From: JAGKXB01 sp964498835
Lineage (GTDB): Bacteria > Pseudomonadota > Gammaproteobacteria > Burkholderiales > Burkholderiaceae_D
Assembly (NCBI GenBank): GCA_964498835.1
Contig: CAZCIX010000022.1
Span: 1-31,369, forward strand
Length of the DNA: 31,369 bases
Direction of reading: 5' to 3'
Program-made: the position numbers and the translations under genes
Notes under the pieces: model-generated
Database searches by the model: none
Told to the model about the DNA's origin: nothing
The model's input: only the letters and a program-made list of their open reading frames with translations
Part shown: positions 15,344 to 23,226 of the stretch, piece by piece
How the letters are laid out: each line of letters starts with the position of its first letter
Position numbering within the stretch: position 1 is the stretch's first letter

Positions 15344-15970
15344 ATGTATTCGCTTTCAGACTTCGATTTTGATTTGCCGCAAGAACGTATTGCACAATTA
15401 CCGTTGCCAGAACGCACTGCTTCCCGTTTATTGCATGTTGATGGCGATCATTTAATCGATCGCAGTTTTGCCGACATCGTCACGCAATTATCTCCTGGCG
15501 ATTTGCTTGTGTTTAACGATACCAGGGTATTAAAAGCGCGCTTTTCCGGTGTCAAGGAAAGCGGTGGCAAAGTAGAAGTGTTGATCGAGCGTGTGCTGGA
15601 TAATCGTACTGTTTATGCGCAAATTCGTGCCTCAAAATCGCCAGCAGCAGGCAGCACAATACGCCTGGCAGATGCGTTTGACGTCGTAGTTGGCGAGCGT
15701 GCTGGAGAGTTTTATACATTATCATTTCCATCGGACGTGTTTGAATTGATAGAAGCGCATGGCCGTCTACCATTGCCACCTTACATTAGTCATGAAGCTG
15801 ATGAATTTGACGAAACACGTTATCAAACCGTGTATTCCAAAGTGGCCGGAGCCGTAGCGGCGCCAACNNNNNNNNNNNNNNNNNNNNNNNNNNNNNNNNN
15901 NNNNNNNNNNNNNNNNNNNNNNNNNNNNNNNNNNNNNNNNNNNNNNNNNNNNNNNNNNNNNNNNNNNTAA
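15344..15970 (+). CDS. queA: S-adenosylmethionine:tRNA ribosyltransferase-isomerase, interrupted by an assembly gap
   Basis: QueA transfers and isomerises the ribosyl part of S-adenosylmethionine onto 7-aminomethyl-7-deazaguanine in tRNA to give epoxyqueuosine. The visible N-terminal 175 residues begin MYSLSDFDFDLPQERIAQ and include PERTASRLL and LLVFNDTRVLKARF, and run up to VAGAVAAPT just before the gap, all strongly conserved in QueA. I start at ATG 15344 rather than the upstream TTG 15311 because the family starts there. A TAA directly after the gap (15968-15970) is probably the real stop, 4 bases before tgt. The missing middle and C-terminal part cannot be read. The gene pairs with tgt, which acts earlier in the same modification pathway. 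Confidence 0.93.
   Translation: MYSLSDFDFDLPQERIAQLPLPERTASRLLHVDGDHLIDRSFADIVTQLSPGDLLVFNDTRVLKARFSGVKESGGKVEVLIERVLDNRTVYAQIRASKSPAAGSTIRLADAFDVVVGERAGEFYTLSFPSDVFELIEAHGRLPLPPYISHEADEFDETRYQTVYSKVAGAVAAPXXXXXXXXXXXXXXXXXXXXXXXXXXXXXXXXXX
15868..15967. other. assembly gap of 100 N inside queA
   Basis: Exactly 100 undetermined bases, the usual placeholder for a gap of unknown size. QueA proteins are about 340-356 residues; only about 175 precede the gap, so roughly 500 bases are expected here. All downstream coordinates are therefore probably about 400 bases too small. Confidence 0.98.
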
Positions 15971-15974
15971 AAAT

Positions 15975-17114
15975 ATGCTGAATTTTGAATTACTCAAAAC
16001 CGATGAAAGTGGCCAAACCAAAGCGCGTCGTGGCCGCTTGACGCTGAATCACGGTGTGATAGAAACACCGATTTTCATGCCGGTTGGTACCTATGGTTCA
16101 GTCAAGACGATGTCTCCGCTTGAGTTAAAAGAAATCGATGCGCAGATTGTGCTGGGAAATACGTTTCACTTGTGGTTGCGGCCTGGTACCGATGTGCTTA
16201 AGAAGTTTGGTGGCTTGCACGCTTTTATGGGGTGGGATAAGCCGATTTTGACGGATTCGGGTGGCTTCCAAGTATTTTCATTGGGCGCGATGCGCAAGAT
16301 TACCGAGCAGGGTGTGCATTTTTCATCGCCCCTGAATGGCGATAAATTATTTTTATCGCCGGAAGTATCGATGCAAATTCAGCGCGCATTGAATTCTGAC
16401 ATCGTGATGCAATTCGACGAATGTACTCCCTATGAAATCGATGGTCGTCCCGCAACGTATGACGAAGCGGCAAAATCGATGCGCATGTCCTTGCGTTGGG
16501 CGCAGCGTTCGTATGATGAGTTTACGCAAGGTGAAAATCCTAATGCGCTGTTTGGCATTGTTCAAGGCGGTATGTTTGAGCATTTGCGTGAGGAATCGCT
16601 GGCGGGTTTAGAGGAAATCGATTTTCCTGGCATCGCCATTGGTGGTTTGTCGGTCGGTGAGCCCAAAGAAGACATGATGCGCATGTTGTCGCATGTCGGG
16701 CCGCGTTTGCCAGCGCACAAGCCGCATTATTTGATGGGCGTTGGCACGCCAGAAGATTTGGTAGCGGGCGTAGCGAATGGGATCGATATGTTCGATTGTG
16801 TGATGCCTACCCGCAATGCGCGCAACGGTTGGTTGTTTACTCGTTTTGGTGATATCAAAATCAAAAATGCGCGTTACAAGGATGATCAACGTCCTTTGGA
16901 TGAAACGTGTGGATGTTATGCCTGCCGCAATTTTTCTCGCGCTTATCTGCATCATTTGCATCGCAGCAAAGAGATTTTGGGTGCGCGCTTGAATACTATT
17001 CACAACCTTTATTACTACTTACAGTTGATGCGCGAAATGCGTGCCGCTATCGAAGTGGGAGAATTTCAGGCGTTTGTTGTGCGTTTTAGGACCGAACGAC
17101 AACAAAGCATATAA
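15975..17114 (+). CDS. tgt: queuine tRNA-guanine transglycosylase
   Basis: Tgt exchanges the wobble guanine of tRNAs for Asp, Asn, His and Tyr with the queuosine precursor preQ1. The 379-residue protein has the substrate-binding TDSGGFQVFS motif (general-base Asp94), the nucleophile Asp274 in MFDCVMPTRNARNG, and the zinc site Cys312, Cys314, Cys317 (CGCYAC) with His343 (TIHNLYYY). It follows queA by 4 bases and lies upstream of yajC-secD-secF, the same order as in many Proteobacteria. Length and motifs are complete. Confidence 0.97.
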   Translation: MLNFELLKTDESGQTKARRGRLTLNHGVIETPIFMPVGTYGSVKTMSPLELKEIDAQIVLGNTFHLWLRPGTDVLKKFGGLHAFMGWDKPILTDSGGFQVFSLGAMRKITEQGVHFSSPLNGDKLFLSPEVSMQIQRALNSDIVMQFDECTPYEIDGRPATYDEAAKSMRMSLRWAQRSYDEFTQGENPNALFGIVQGGMFEHLREESLAGLEEIDFPGIAIGGLSVGEPKEDMMRMLSHVGPRLPAHKPHYLMGVGTPEDLVAGVANGIDMFDCVMPTRNARNGWLFTRFGDIKIKNARYKDDQRPLDETCGCYACRNFSRAYLHHLHRSKEILGARLNTIHNLYYYLQLMREMRAAIEVGEFQAFVVRFRTERQQSI

Positions 17115-17129
17115 GTTTTATAAGTTGCA

Positions 17130-17157
17130 TTGGCATTACACAGCCTGGTGCTAAAAT
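17130..17157 (+). promoter_or_regulatory. putative sigma-70 promoter for yajC-secD-secF
   Basis: TTGGCA, a 16-base spacer and an extended -10 (TGC-TAAAAT) lie in the 103-base gap between tgt and yajC, about 60 bases before the yajC start. It would give the Sec genes a promoter separate from queA-tgt. Confidence 0.5.
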
Positions 17158-17217
17158 ACCGCGCTGTTTTTTACGCTTTTTAACTATTCTTATTATCAAA
17201 TTAATTAAAGGCACACC

Positions 17218-17556
17218 ATGTTCATTTCTAACGCTTACGCACAAGCTTCAGCAGATGCTGCTGGCGCTGCGGGTTTGGGTAGCAGTTTTGCGAATTTTCT
17301 CCCTATCATCATCATGTTCTTGGTGTTGTACTTTTTGATGATACGCCCACAGGTAAAGCGTCAAAAAGAACAAAAAAACATGATGGATGCCTTAGCAAAA
17401 GGCGATGAAGTCGTGACTGCTGGCGGCATACTTGGCAAAATTACCAAAGTGTCTGATGCCTACATTACTTTAGAAATTGCAAATGGCACGGAAATTCTGG
17501 TGCAAAAATCTGCCGTGAGCACTTTGCTACCGAAAGACAGCATCAAAAATTTATGA
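17218..17556 (+). CDS. yajC: preprotein translocase subunit YajC
   Basis: YajC is a small inner-membrane partner of SecDF in the Sec holotranslocon. The 112-residue protein has a short periplasmic N-terminus, one membrane segment (about residues 25-41, FLPIIIMFLVLYFLMIRP) and a basic cytoplasmic domain with the family signature RPQVKRQKEQKNM followed by GDEVVTAGGILGKI. It lies between tgt and secD in the usual order. An A+T-rich leader with AAAGG precedes the ATG. It is separated from secD by 127 bases that contain a strong hairpin. Confidence 0.96.
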   Translation: MFISNAYAQASADAAGAAGLGSSFANFLPIIIMFLVLYFLMIRPQVKRQKEQKNMMDALAKGDEVVTAGGILGKITKVSDAYITLEIANGTEILVQKSAVSTLLPKDSIKNL

Positions 17557-17576
17557 AATTTATGGAGTTATGAAAT

Positions 17577-17606
17577 ATTAAGGGCACTGCATAGCGTGCC
17601 CTTAAT
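17577..17606. repeat. perfect hairpin between yajC and secD
   Basis: ATTAAGGGCAC and GTGCCCTTAAT form a perfect 11-bp stem around an 8-base interior that can pair further (GC-ATA-GC). No T-run follows, so it is not a standard terminator. It may set the yajC:secD ratio by attenuation or mRNA processing. A degenerate tandem duplication (AATTTCT...TTCCT twice, 17624-17657) lies just downstream. Confidence 0.6.
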
Positions 17607-17683
17607 CACGTAATCTTCCTCCTAATTTCTTAAATTCCTGAATTTCTAAGTTCCTAATATTTAACTAGTTCGACTAGGGTTTT

Positions 17684-19534
17684 ATGAATCGTTATCCCAT
17701 CTGGAAATACATTGTTATTCTCGTCACCTTGTTATTTGGTGCTTTGTATACGGCACCAAATTATTTCGGTGAATCGCCCGCGCTGCAAGTAAGTAGTGGT
17801 AAAGCCACCGTTAAGGTTGAGCGCAGCATGATTGCTTTGGTTGAGCAAACGCTGCAAAAGGGGAATTTAAAATCGGACAGCGTCTTTTATGAGGTGCATG
17901 GTACCCAAGCCACGGTGCGGGTGCGATTTACCGATACTGATACGCAGTTCAAAGCGAAAGCATTATTAGAAAAAGAATTGAACACTGATCCCTCTGATCC
18001 TAATTATTTATTGGCGTTTAATTTGATGCCCAATACGCCAAATTGGTTGCAAAGTTTGCGCGCGTTGCCGATGAATTTGGGTCTGGATTTGCGAGGTGGT
18101 GTGCATTTCTTGATGCAAGTCGATACCAAGGCGTTGATTAACAAGCGTGTGCAAGGAATACAAAGCAGCGTGCGTAGTATCTTGCGTGATAAAAACATAC
18201 GTCATGCTGGTATCAGTCGCAACGGCGATACGGTCGTAATTCAATTCCGTGAGGCGGAAACACAAGCGAAAGCAAAGCAAATTTTGGCTGCGCAAATGTC
18301 GGATGTTTCCCTTGGCACACCTTCCGGTTCATTGGATTTGGTGGTTGGTTTGCAAGCAGCAGCATTGAAACAGGCAATTGATGATGGTGTGCAGCAAAAT
18401 ATTGTGACGCTATCCAAGCGCGTGAATGAGCTTGGTGTGGCTGAGCCCATTATTCAGCGACAAAATGTTGATCGCATTGTGGTCGAGTTGCCTGGCGTGC
18501 AAGATGTGGCGCGTGCCAAAGACATCATCGGTCGTACTGCGACTTTGGAAGTGCGTTTAGTTGATGAAAGCGTACTGCGTGGTACGGAAGAAACGGCAAA
18601 TATTCCCTTTGGTTCTGAGTTGTTTAAGGTGGGAAGAAATGCGCCAGTTGTTCTTTACAAAGATCCCATTATTACTGGTGATTACATTTCCAGCGCTTCT
18701 GCTAGTTTCGATCAAAATCAGCAAGCTGCTGTCAGTATTGATTTGAATGGCGATGGTGGTCGCAAAATGCGCGAAGCCACGCGTAATAAAATAGGCAAAG
18801 GAATGTCTATCGTATTGTTTGAGAAAAACAAAGGTGAGGTCTTAACCGTTGCCACCATTCGTGATGAGTTAGGTTCACGTTTTCAAATTACTGGTATGGG
18901 TAATTCGGAAGCCGCTACCGATCTTGCCCTGTTGTTGCGTGCAGGCTCTTTATCAGCGCCAATGGAAATCGTGGAAGAAAAAACCATCGGGCCACAGTTA
19001 GGCGTCGACAATATCAAGCGTGGCTTTGATGCAACGTTGTATGGTTTTGCTGCGATTGCTATTTTTATGATCTGTTATTACTTGTTGTTCGGTTTTTTCA
19101 GCGTATTGGCATTGGGTGTTAACGTATTGCTGCTGTTGGCTTTACTGTCGCTGTTGCAGGCAACGTTGACTTTGCCAGGTATTGCAGCGATTGCTTTGGC
19201 ATTGGGTATGGCGATTGATGCCAACGTCTTGATCAACGAGCGTATCCGAGAAGAGTTGCGAGCTGGTAATACACCACATGCTGCGATTGCGGCAGGTTTT
19301 GACCGTGCTTGGGCTACGATTTTGGATTCCAATGTGACGACACTGATTGTTGGTTTGGCACTGTTGGTGTTTGGTTCAGGTGCAGTGCGCGGTTTTGCTG
19401 TGGTGCATTGTTTGGGAATTTTAACTTCCATGTTTTCCGCGGTGTTTGTCTCGCGTGGAGTAGTCAACTTATGGTATGGCCGTAAGAAAAAATTGACGTC
19501 CATCGCTATCGGACAAATTTGGAAGCCGCGTTAA
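17684..19534 (+). CDS. secD: protein translocase subunit SecD
   Basis: SecD is an RND-type membrane protein that uses the proton gradient to help release exported proteins into the periplasm. The 616-residue length is typical for Proteobacteria. There is one N-terminal membrane segment (about 8-25), then a large periplasmic domain starting with the conserved GLDLRGGVHFLMQVD motif (D1), and a C-terminal block of five membrane segments. This block contains the TLPGIAAIALALGMAIDANVLINERIREE motif region, which holds the proton-path aspartate. It is followed by secF after 59 bases. Confidence 0.97.
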   Translation: MNRYPIWKYIVILVTLLFGALYTAPNYFGESPALQVSSGKATVKVERSMIALVEQTLQKGNLKSDSVFYEVHGTQATVRVRFTDTDTQFKAKALLEKELNTDPSDPNYLLAFNLMPNTPNWLQSLRALPMNLGLDLRGGVHFLMQVDTKALINKRVQGIQSSVRSILRDKNIRHAGISRNGDTVVIQFREAETQAKAKQILAAQMSDVSLGTPSGSLDLVVGLQAAALKQAIDDGVQQNIVTLSKRVNELGVAEPIIQRQNVDRIVVELPGVQDVARAKDIIGRTATLEVRLVDESVLRGTEETANIPFGSELFKVGRNAPVVLYKDPIITGDYISSASASFDQNQQAAVSIDLNGDGGRKMREATRNKIGKGMSIVLFEKNKGEVLTVATIRDELGSRFQITGMGNSEAATDLALLLRAGSLSAPMEIVEEKTIGPQLGVDNIKRGFDATLYGFAAIAIFMICYYLLFGFFSVLALGVNVLLLLALLSLLQATLTLPGIAAIALALGMAIDANVLINERIREELRAGNTPHAAIAAGFDRAWATILDSNVTTLIVGLALLVFGSGAVRGFAVVHCLGILTSMFSAVFVSRGVVNLWYGRKKKLTSIAIGQIWKPR

Positions 19535-19593
19535 AAATTAAATCTAATTTAAATTTATTTATATAGATATCAATATCAAAAACAGGATGCAAC

Positions 19594-20538
19594 ATGGAAT
19601 TTTTCCGTATTAAAAAAGACATTCCCTTCATGAAGCACGCGTTGATTTTTAACGTGATTTCAGTGCTTACTTTTATCGCTGCTGTGTTTTTCCTCTTTCA
19701 TAAAGGATTGCATTTATCGATCGAATTTACTGGTGGTACGGTAATGGAGGTGAGCTATCCACAGGCGGCGAATATTGAAAATGTACGAAAAACCGTTGAG
19801 GGTTTGGGTTATGTTGATGGTCAGGTACAAAGTTTTGGTGCTGCGCAAAATGTGTTAATTCGCTTACCAGCATTAAAAGGCCAAACCTCTGCGCAGCAAG
19901 GTGCCAAGGTATTTGAAGCTTTGCAGGCGCAGGATCCAGCGGTAGTCAAGCGTAGTGTCGAATTTGTTGGCCCACAGGTGGGCGAAGAATTGGCGCACGA
20001 TGGCTTGAGAGCGTTATTAATGGTGATAGTTGGCGTGATGTTGTATTTGGCTTTCCGTTTTGAGTGGAAATTCGCCGTTGCCGCGATTGTTGCGAACTTG
20101 CATGACGTGGTTATCATTCTGGGGTTCTTTGCATTCTTCCAATGGGAATTTTCGCTCACGGTATTGGCTGCAATATTGGCAGTGCTGGGGTATTCCGTGA
20201 ATGAGTCGGTGGTGATATTTGACAGGGTGCGGGAAAATTTCCGTAAGTTACGTAGAGCCAGTGTTACCGAAGTGATTGACAATGCCATTACTAGTACCAT
20301 TTCCCGCACTATCATCACACATGGTTGTACGCAAATGATGGTCTTGGCAATGTTGTTGTTAGGTGGCCAAACGCTGCATTTTTTTGCTGTGGCGCTCACC
20401 ATTGGTATTTTGTTCGGGATTTATTCTTCGGTTTTTGTTGCTGCAGCGATTGCGATGTGGTTGGGTGTGAAGCGAGAAGATTTGATCAAACCGGTCAAAG
20501 AAAAAAATGGCGTAGATGGTGATGGTGCTGTCGTATAA
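19594..20538 (+). CDS. secF: protein translocase subunit SecF
   Basis: SecF partners SecD in the RND-like export motor. The 314-residue protein has one N-terminal membrane helix, the P4 domain with the SIEFTGGTVMEVSY motif (about 43-56), and five C-terminal helices. The conserved segment LAVLGYSVNESVVIFDRVREN and the TSTISRTIITHG motif are present. An AGGA-type ribosome site precedes the ATG. It is the last gene of the export unit, and a long perfect hairpin follows 24 bases after the stop. Confidence 0.97.
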   Translation: MEFFRIKKDIPFMKHALIFNVISVLTFIAAVFFLFHKGLHLSIEFTGGTVMEVSYPQAANIENVRKTVEGLGYVDGQVQSFGAAQNVLIRLPALKGQTSAQQGAKVFEALQAQDPAVVKRSVEFVGPQVGEELAHDGLRALLMVIVGVMLYLAFRFEWKFAVAAIVANLHDVVIILGFFAFFQWEFSLTVLAAILAVLGYSVNESVVIFDRVRENFRKLRRASVTEVIDNAITSTISRTIITHGCTQMMVLAMLLLGGQTLHFFAVALTIGILFGIYSSVFVAAAIAMWLGVKREDLIKPVKEKNGVDGDGAVV

Positions 20539-20562
20539 AAAATAAAAATAAAAATAAACCAG

Positions 20563-20595
20563 CAACTAGGGCGGATTCCGAATCCGCCCTAGTTG
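20563..20595. terminator. 15-bp perfect hairpin, probable bidirectional terminator of secF and leuA
   Basis: CAACTAGGGCGGATT, CCG, AATCCGCCCTAGTTG pair perfectly. The minus-strand continuation is T-rich (TTTATTTTTATT) while the plus side has only TTGTTG, so termination may favour leuA transcripts. It lies between convergent stops at 20538 and 20705. Confidence 0.72.
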
Positions 20596-20704
20596 TTGTT
20601 GGGTGTACTAGATGTGGTTTTTATTTTTTGGGGATTGTGCCAAAAATTTTGAAGACGCTTTGCAAGCATGTAGGATGGAAACGTCAGAAACCCAGTCTCT
20701 AAAT

Positions 20705-22375
20705 CTAAATAAAATGACACTCCAATCGATTCACAGCTGAAACAATCGCTTTAATAGATGCACTGACAATATTCGCATCCAATCCAGCGCCGAATTTTGT
20801 ATAGCCATCTTTATGGCTAATCTCCACAATCGCAATCGCTTGGGCATTGGCGCCAGAGCCAATTGCGCGCTCTTCGTAGCCGACGATTTCAATCGGCAAG
20901 GAAAGTGCATCGACTGCAGCTTCGATAGGGCCGCTTCCTTTGCCGACCAGTTTGCTGGTGGCACTATTCATCGAAACGAAAAGCTCTATCCATTGTTGGC
21001 CATCAGTATCAGATTCGCCGGTTTTATGGCTTTGATAGGCGATGGCGGCGGATGGATCTGCCGCTTTGAAGAAATAGGTTTTTTCGAATAATTGATAAAG
21101 CTCAGCTGACGTGATTTCAGATTCAGAGCTATCGGTAATTCTTTGTACTTCGGCACTAAATTCTACCTGCAATTTGCGTGGAATCACGATGCCGTAGTCT
21201 CTCTCCAACAAGTAAGCGATGCCGCCTTTGCCGGATTGACTATTGACTCGAATTACGCCTTCGTACGTTCTGCCCAAATCTTTTGGATCAATCGGCAAAT
21301 ACGGTACTTGCCACAATTCACGCCCCGCTTGTGCAGCAAAGCCTTTTTTAATCGCATCTTGATGCGAGCCAGAAAAAGCTGTGAAGACCAAATCGCCGAC
21401 ATAAGGATGGCGTGGATGAATGGGCAGTTTTGTGCATTCTTCGACGATTTTGGCGACTTTGTTGATATTGGAAAAATCAAGCTGCGGATGAACGCCTTGG
21501 GTGTAGAGATTCAACGCCAATGTGACTAAGTCCACATTGCCACAACGCTCGCCATTGCCAAACAGGCAACCTTCAATCCGTTGCGCACCGGCCAAGATTG
21601 CTAATTCTGCAGTGGCAACACCAGTACCACGATCATTGTGTGGATGGACTGACAAGATGACGGCATCCCTATGCGCTAAATTTCTATCCATCCATTCGAT
21701 GCGATCGGCAAAGACATTGGGTGTGGTGTTTTCCACCGTGGTGGGCAGATTGATAATGATTTTCCTCTTTGGACTGGCTTGCCAGGTTTCAATCGCGGTA
21801 TTGCAAGCAAGCAACGCAACGTCTAATTCGGTGGCAGAAAATGTTTCTGGCGAATACTGCAATATCCATTCTGTTTCAGGATGTTGATCAGTGAGATCTT
21901 TTAAGTACTGGACTTGTTTTTTCACCAAAGCGATGACTTGCGCAACAGTCATGCCAAATACGATTTCTCTCCAGGCAGGCGCGGTTGCGTTGTAGATATG
22001 CACAATCGCGCGCTTTGCACCTTGCAAAGATGCTACGGTTTTTTTGATTAAATCCTCCCTTGCTTGCGTCATTACCATGGGGGTCACATCATCAGGAATG
22101 CGATTTTCCTCAATAATTTTGCGAATAAATTTAAAGTCGATATCGGAAGCAGCGGGAAAGCCGACTTCGATTTCTTTCAACCCAACGCGAATCAATTCAT
22201 TGAAAAACTTCAACTTGGTTTCACCATTCATCGGATCAAAAAGAGATTGATTGCCGTCTCGCAAATCGGTTGAAAGCCAAATCGGGGGGGCGCTAATAGT
22301 TTTATTTACCCAGGTTCTATCAGTGAGGTTGATGCTCTGAAATGGTTGATATTTTTTTTGCGGATCTTTTAACAT
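20705..22375 (-). CDS. leuA: 2-isopropylmalate synthase
   Basis: LeuA condenses acetyl-CoA with 2-ketoisovalerate, the first committed step of leucine synthesis. At 556 residues this is the longer LeuA type. The TIM-barrel catalytic domain begins at STDLRDGNQSLFDPM (Arg39, Asp40). It carries the metal ligands His244 and His246 (SVHPHNDRGTG) and Asn280 in FGNGERCGNVDL. A linker region follows, then the C-terminal allosteric dimer domain (about 430-556), which normally binds leucine for feedback inhibition. AAGGAG lies 9 bases before the ATG. It is divergent from an Lrp-type regulator, an arrangement suggesting control by that regulator. No leader peptide or attenuator is visible. Confidence 0.96.
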   Translation of the reverse strand: MLKDPQKKYQPFQSINLTDRTWVNKTISAPPIWLSTDLRDGNQSLFDPMNGETKLKFFNELIRVGLKEIEVGFPAASDIDFKFIRKIIEENRIPDDVTPMVMTQAREDLIKKTVASLQGAKRAIVHIYNATAPAWREIVFGMTVAQVIALVKKQVQYLKDLTDQHPETEWILQYSPETFSATELDVALLACNTAIETWQASPKRKIIINLPTTVENTTPNVFADRIEWMDRNLAHRDAVILSVHPHNDRGTGVATAELAILAGAQRIEGCLFGNGERCGNVDLVTLALNLYTQGVHPQLDFSNINKVAKIVEECTKLPIHPRHPYVGDLVFTAFSGSHQDAIKKGFAAQAGRELWQVPYLPIDPKDLGRTYEGVIRVNSQSGKGGIAYLLERDYGIVIPRKLQVEFSAEVQRITDSSESEITSAELYQLFEKTYFFKAADPSAAIAYQSHKTGESDTDGQQWIELFVSMNSATSKLVGKGSGPIEAAVDALSLPIEIVGYEERAIGSGANAQAIAIVEISHKDGYTKFGAGLDANIVSASIKAIVSAVNRLECHFI

Positions 22376-22547
22376 GGCGGGTCACTCCTTATTGAATTTG
22401 CATAAAATTTCGGCATTGAATAAAGAATATTTTATAGCCAGCGATGCGGTTTTTTATTGCAAAATAAACGCATAATGCTAATTTATTGGAATAAAATTGC
22501 CTAAATCTTTGCTTTAATAAAATTTAAATTCAAAAAACAAAGCCGCC
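22376..22547. promoter_or_regulatory. divergent control region between leuA and the Lrp-type gene
   Basis: 172 bases of strongly A+T-rich DNA that must hold both promoters. A TATAAA on the minus strand (22431-22436) is a possible leuA -10, without a good -35. No clear Lrp box could be defined by eye. Confidence 0.45.
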
Positions 22548-23015
22548 ATGAACGATCTTGATGTTTACGACAAACACATTCTTGCCATCCTTCAAGAAGA
22601 GGGGAAAATCAGCAATCAAGACTTAGCTGAAAGAGTCGGCCTTTCCGCCTCGCCATGTCTGCGACGTGTAAAAGCACTGGAAGATCGCGGCATCATTAAA
22701 AGCTATCACGCCTTACTGGATCCCAAAAAAGTGGATCTTGGGCTGACTGCGCTCATACAAATATCCATGGATAAGCACACAACAGAAAGATTTGGATCGT
22801 TTGAAAAAGAAATTGTGACGATTCCTGAAATTCTTGAGTGTTTGCTGATCACCGGCCAATCCGCGGACTATCAATTGAAAGTCATCGTCAAGGATTTGGA
22901 GGAATATCAAAAGCTGCTACTGCAAAAAATCACCAAAATCCCAGGCGTAACCGGCGTGCATTCAAGCTTTGTGCTGAATAAGGTAATTGAAAAAACTGCC
23001 ATTCCAGTTTACTAA
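22548..23015 (+). CDS. Lrp/AsnC-family transcriptional regulator
   Basis: A 155-residue feast/famine regulator. The N-terminal winged helix-turn-helix (DKHILAILQEEGKISNQDLAERVGLSASP, about residues 8-36, with recognition helix SPCLRRVKALED) is followed by the RAM ligand-binding domain (about 65-150). Family members bind amino acids, commonly leucine, and form octamers or higher assemblies on DNA. The sequence SPCLRRV is typical of the Lrp branch. Its position back to back with leuA suggests that it senses leucine or a related amino acid and controls leuA and itself; this is inference. There is no strong ribosome site before the ATG. Confidence 0.93.
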   Translation: MNDLDVYDKHILAILQEEGKISNQDLAERVGLSASPCLRRVKALEDRGIIKSYHALLDPKKVDLGLTALIQISMDKHTTERFGSFEKEIVTIPEILECLLITGQSADYQLKVIVKDLEEYQKLLLQKITKIPGVTGVHSSFVLNKVIEKTAIPVY

Positions 23016-23056
23016 TAAAACTTGCGGGAACCATGGCAATATGGAAAAACTTAAAA

Positions 23057-23152
23057 CCGCCGTCCCCGAGTGCTTTAGTCAGGGGCCCAGTGGCTTTTAG
23101 CAGTGAACAACGAAAGACCCTGGGTTCCTGCCTAAATCCGCGGGAACGACGG
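23057..23152. repeat. REP-like palindromic repeat, copy B
   Basis: A 96-base element matching copy A at 6142-6236 along its full length. The ends CCGCCGTCCCCG and CGGGAACGACGG are near-complementary. The right half forms a hairpin in which GTTCCTGC pairs with GCGGGAAC (one G-T pair). It lies between the Lrp-type gene and the glycosyltransferase gene, again intergenic. Confidence 0.82.
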
Positions 23153-23226
23153 GGGCTTTAATCATTGCCTATCATCAACATCATACGCTATTCGCTACTC
23201 ACTATTTTCAATATCGACTATTCAAT

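Noticed and set aside
19821..20402. 193-codon open frame on the minus strand
   Set aside because: Antisense shadow of secF; cysteine- and asparagine-rich translation without domain features.
22376..22450. Leucine-rich leader peptide or attenuator for leuA
   Set aside because: No short frame with consecutive leucine codons and no terminator/antiterminator pair is visible.
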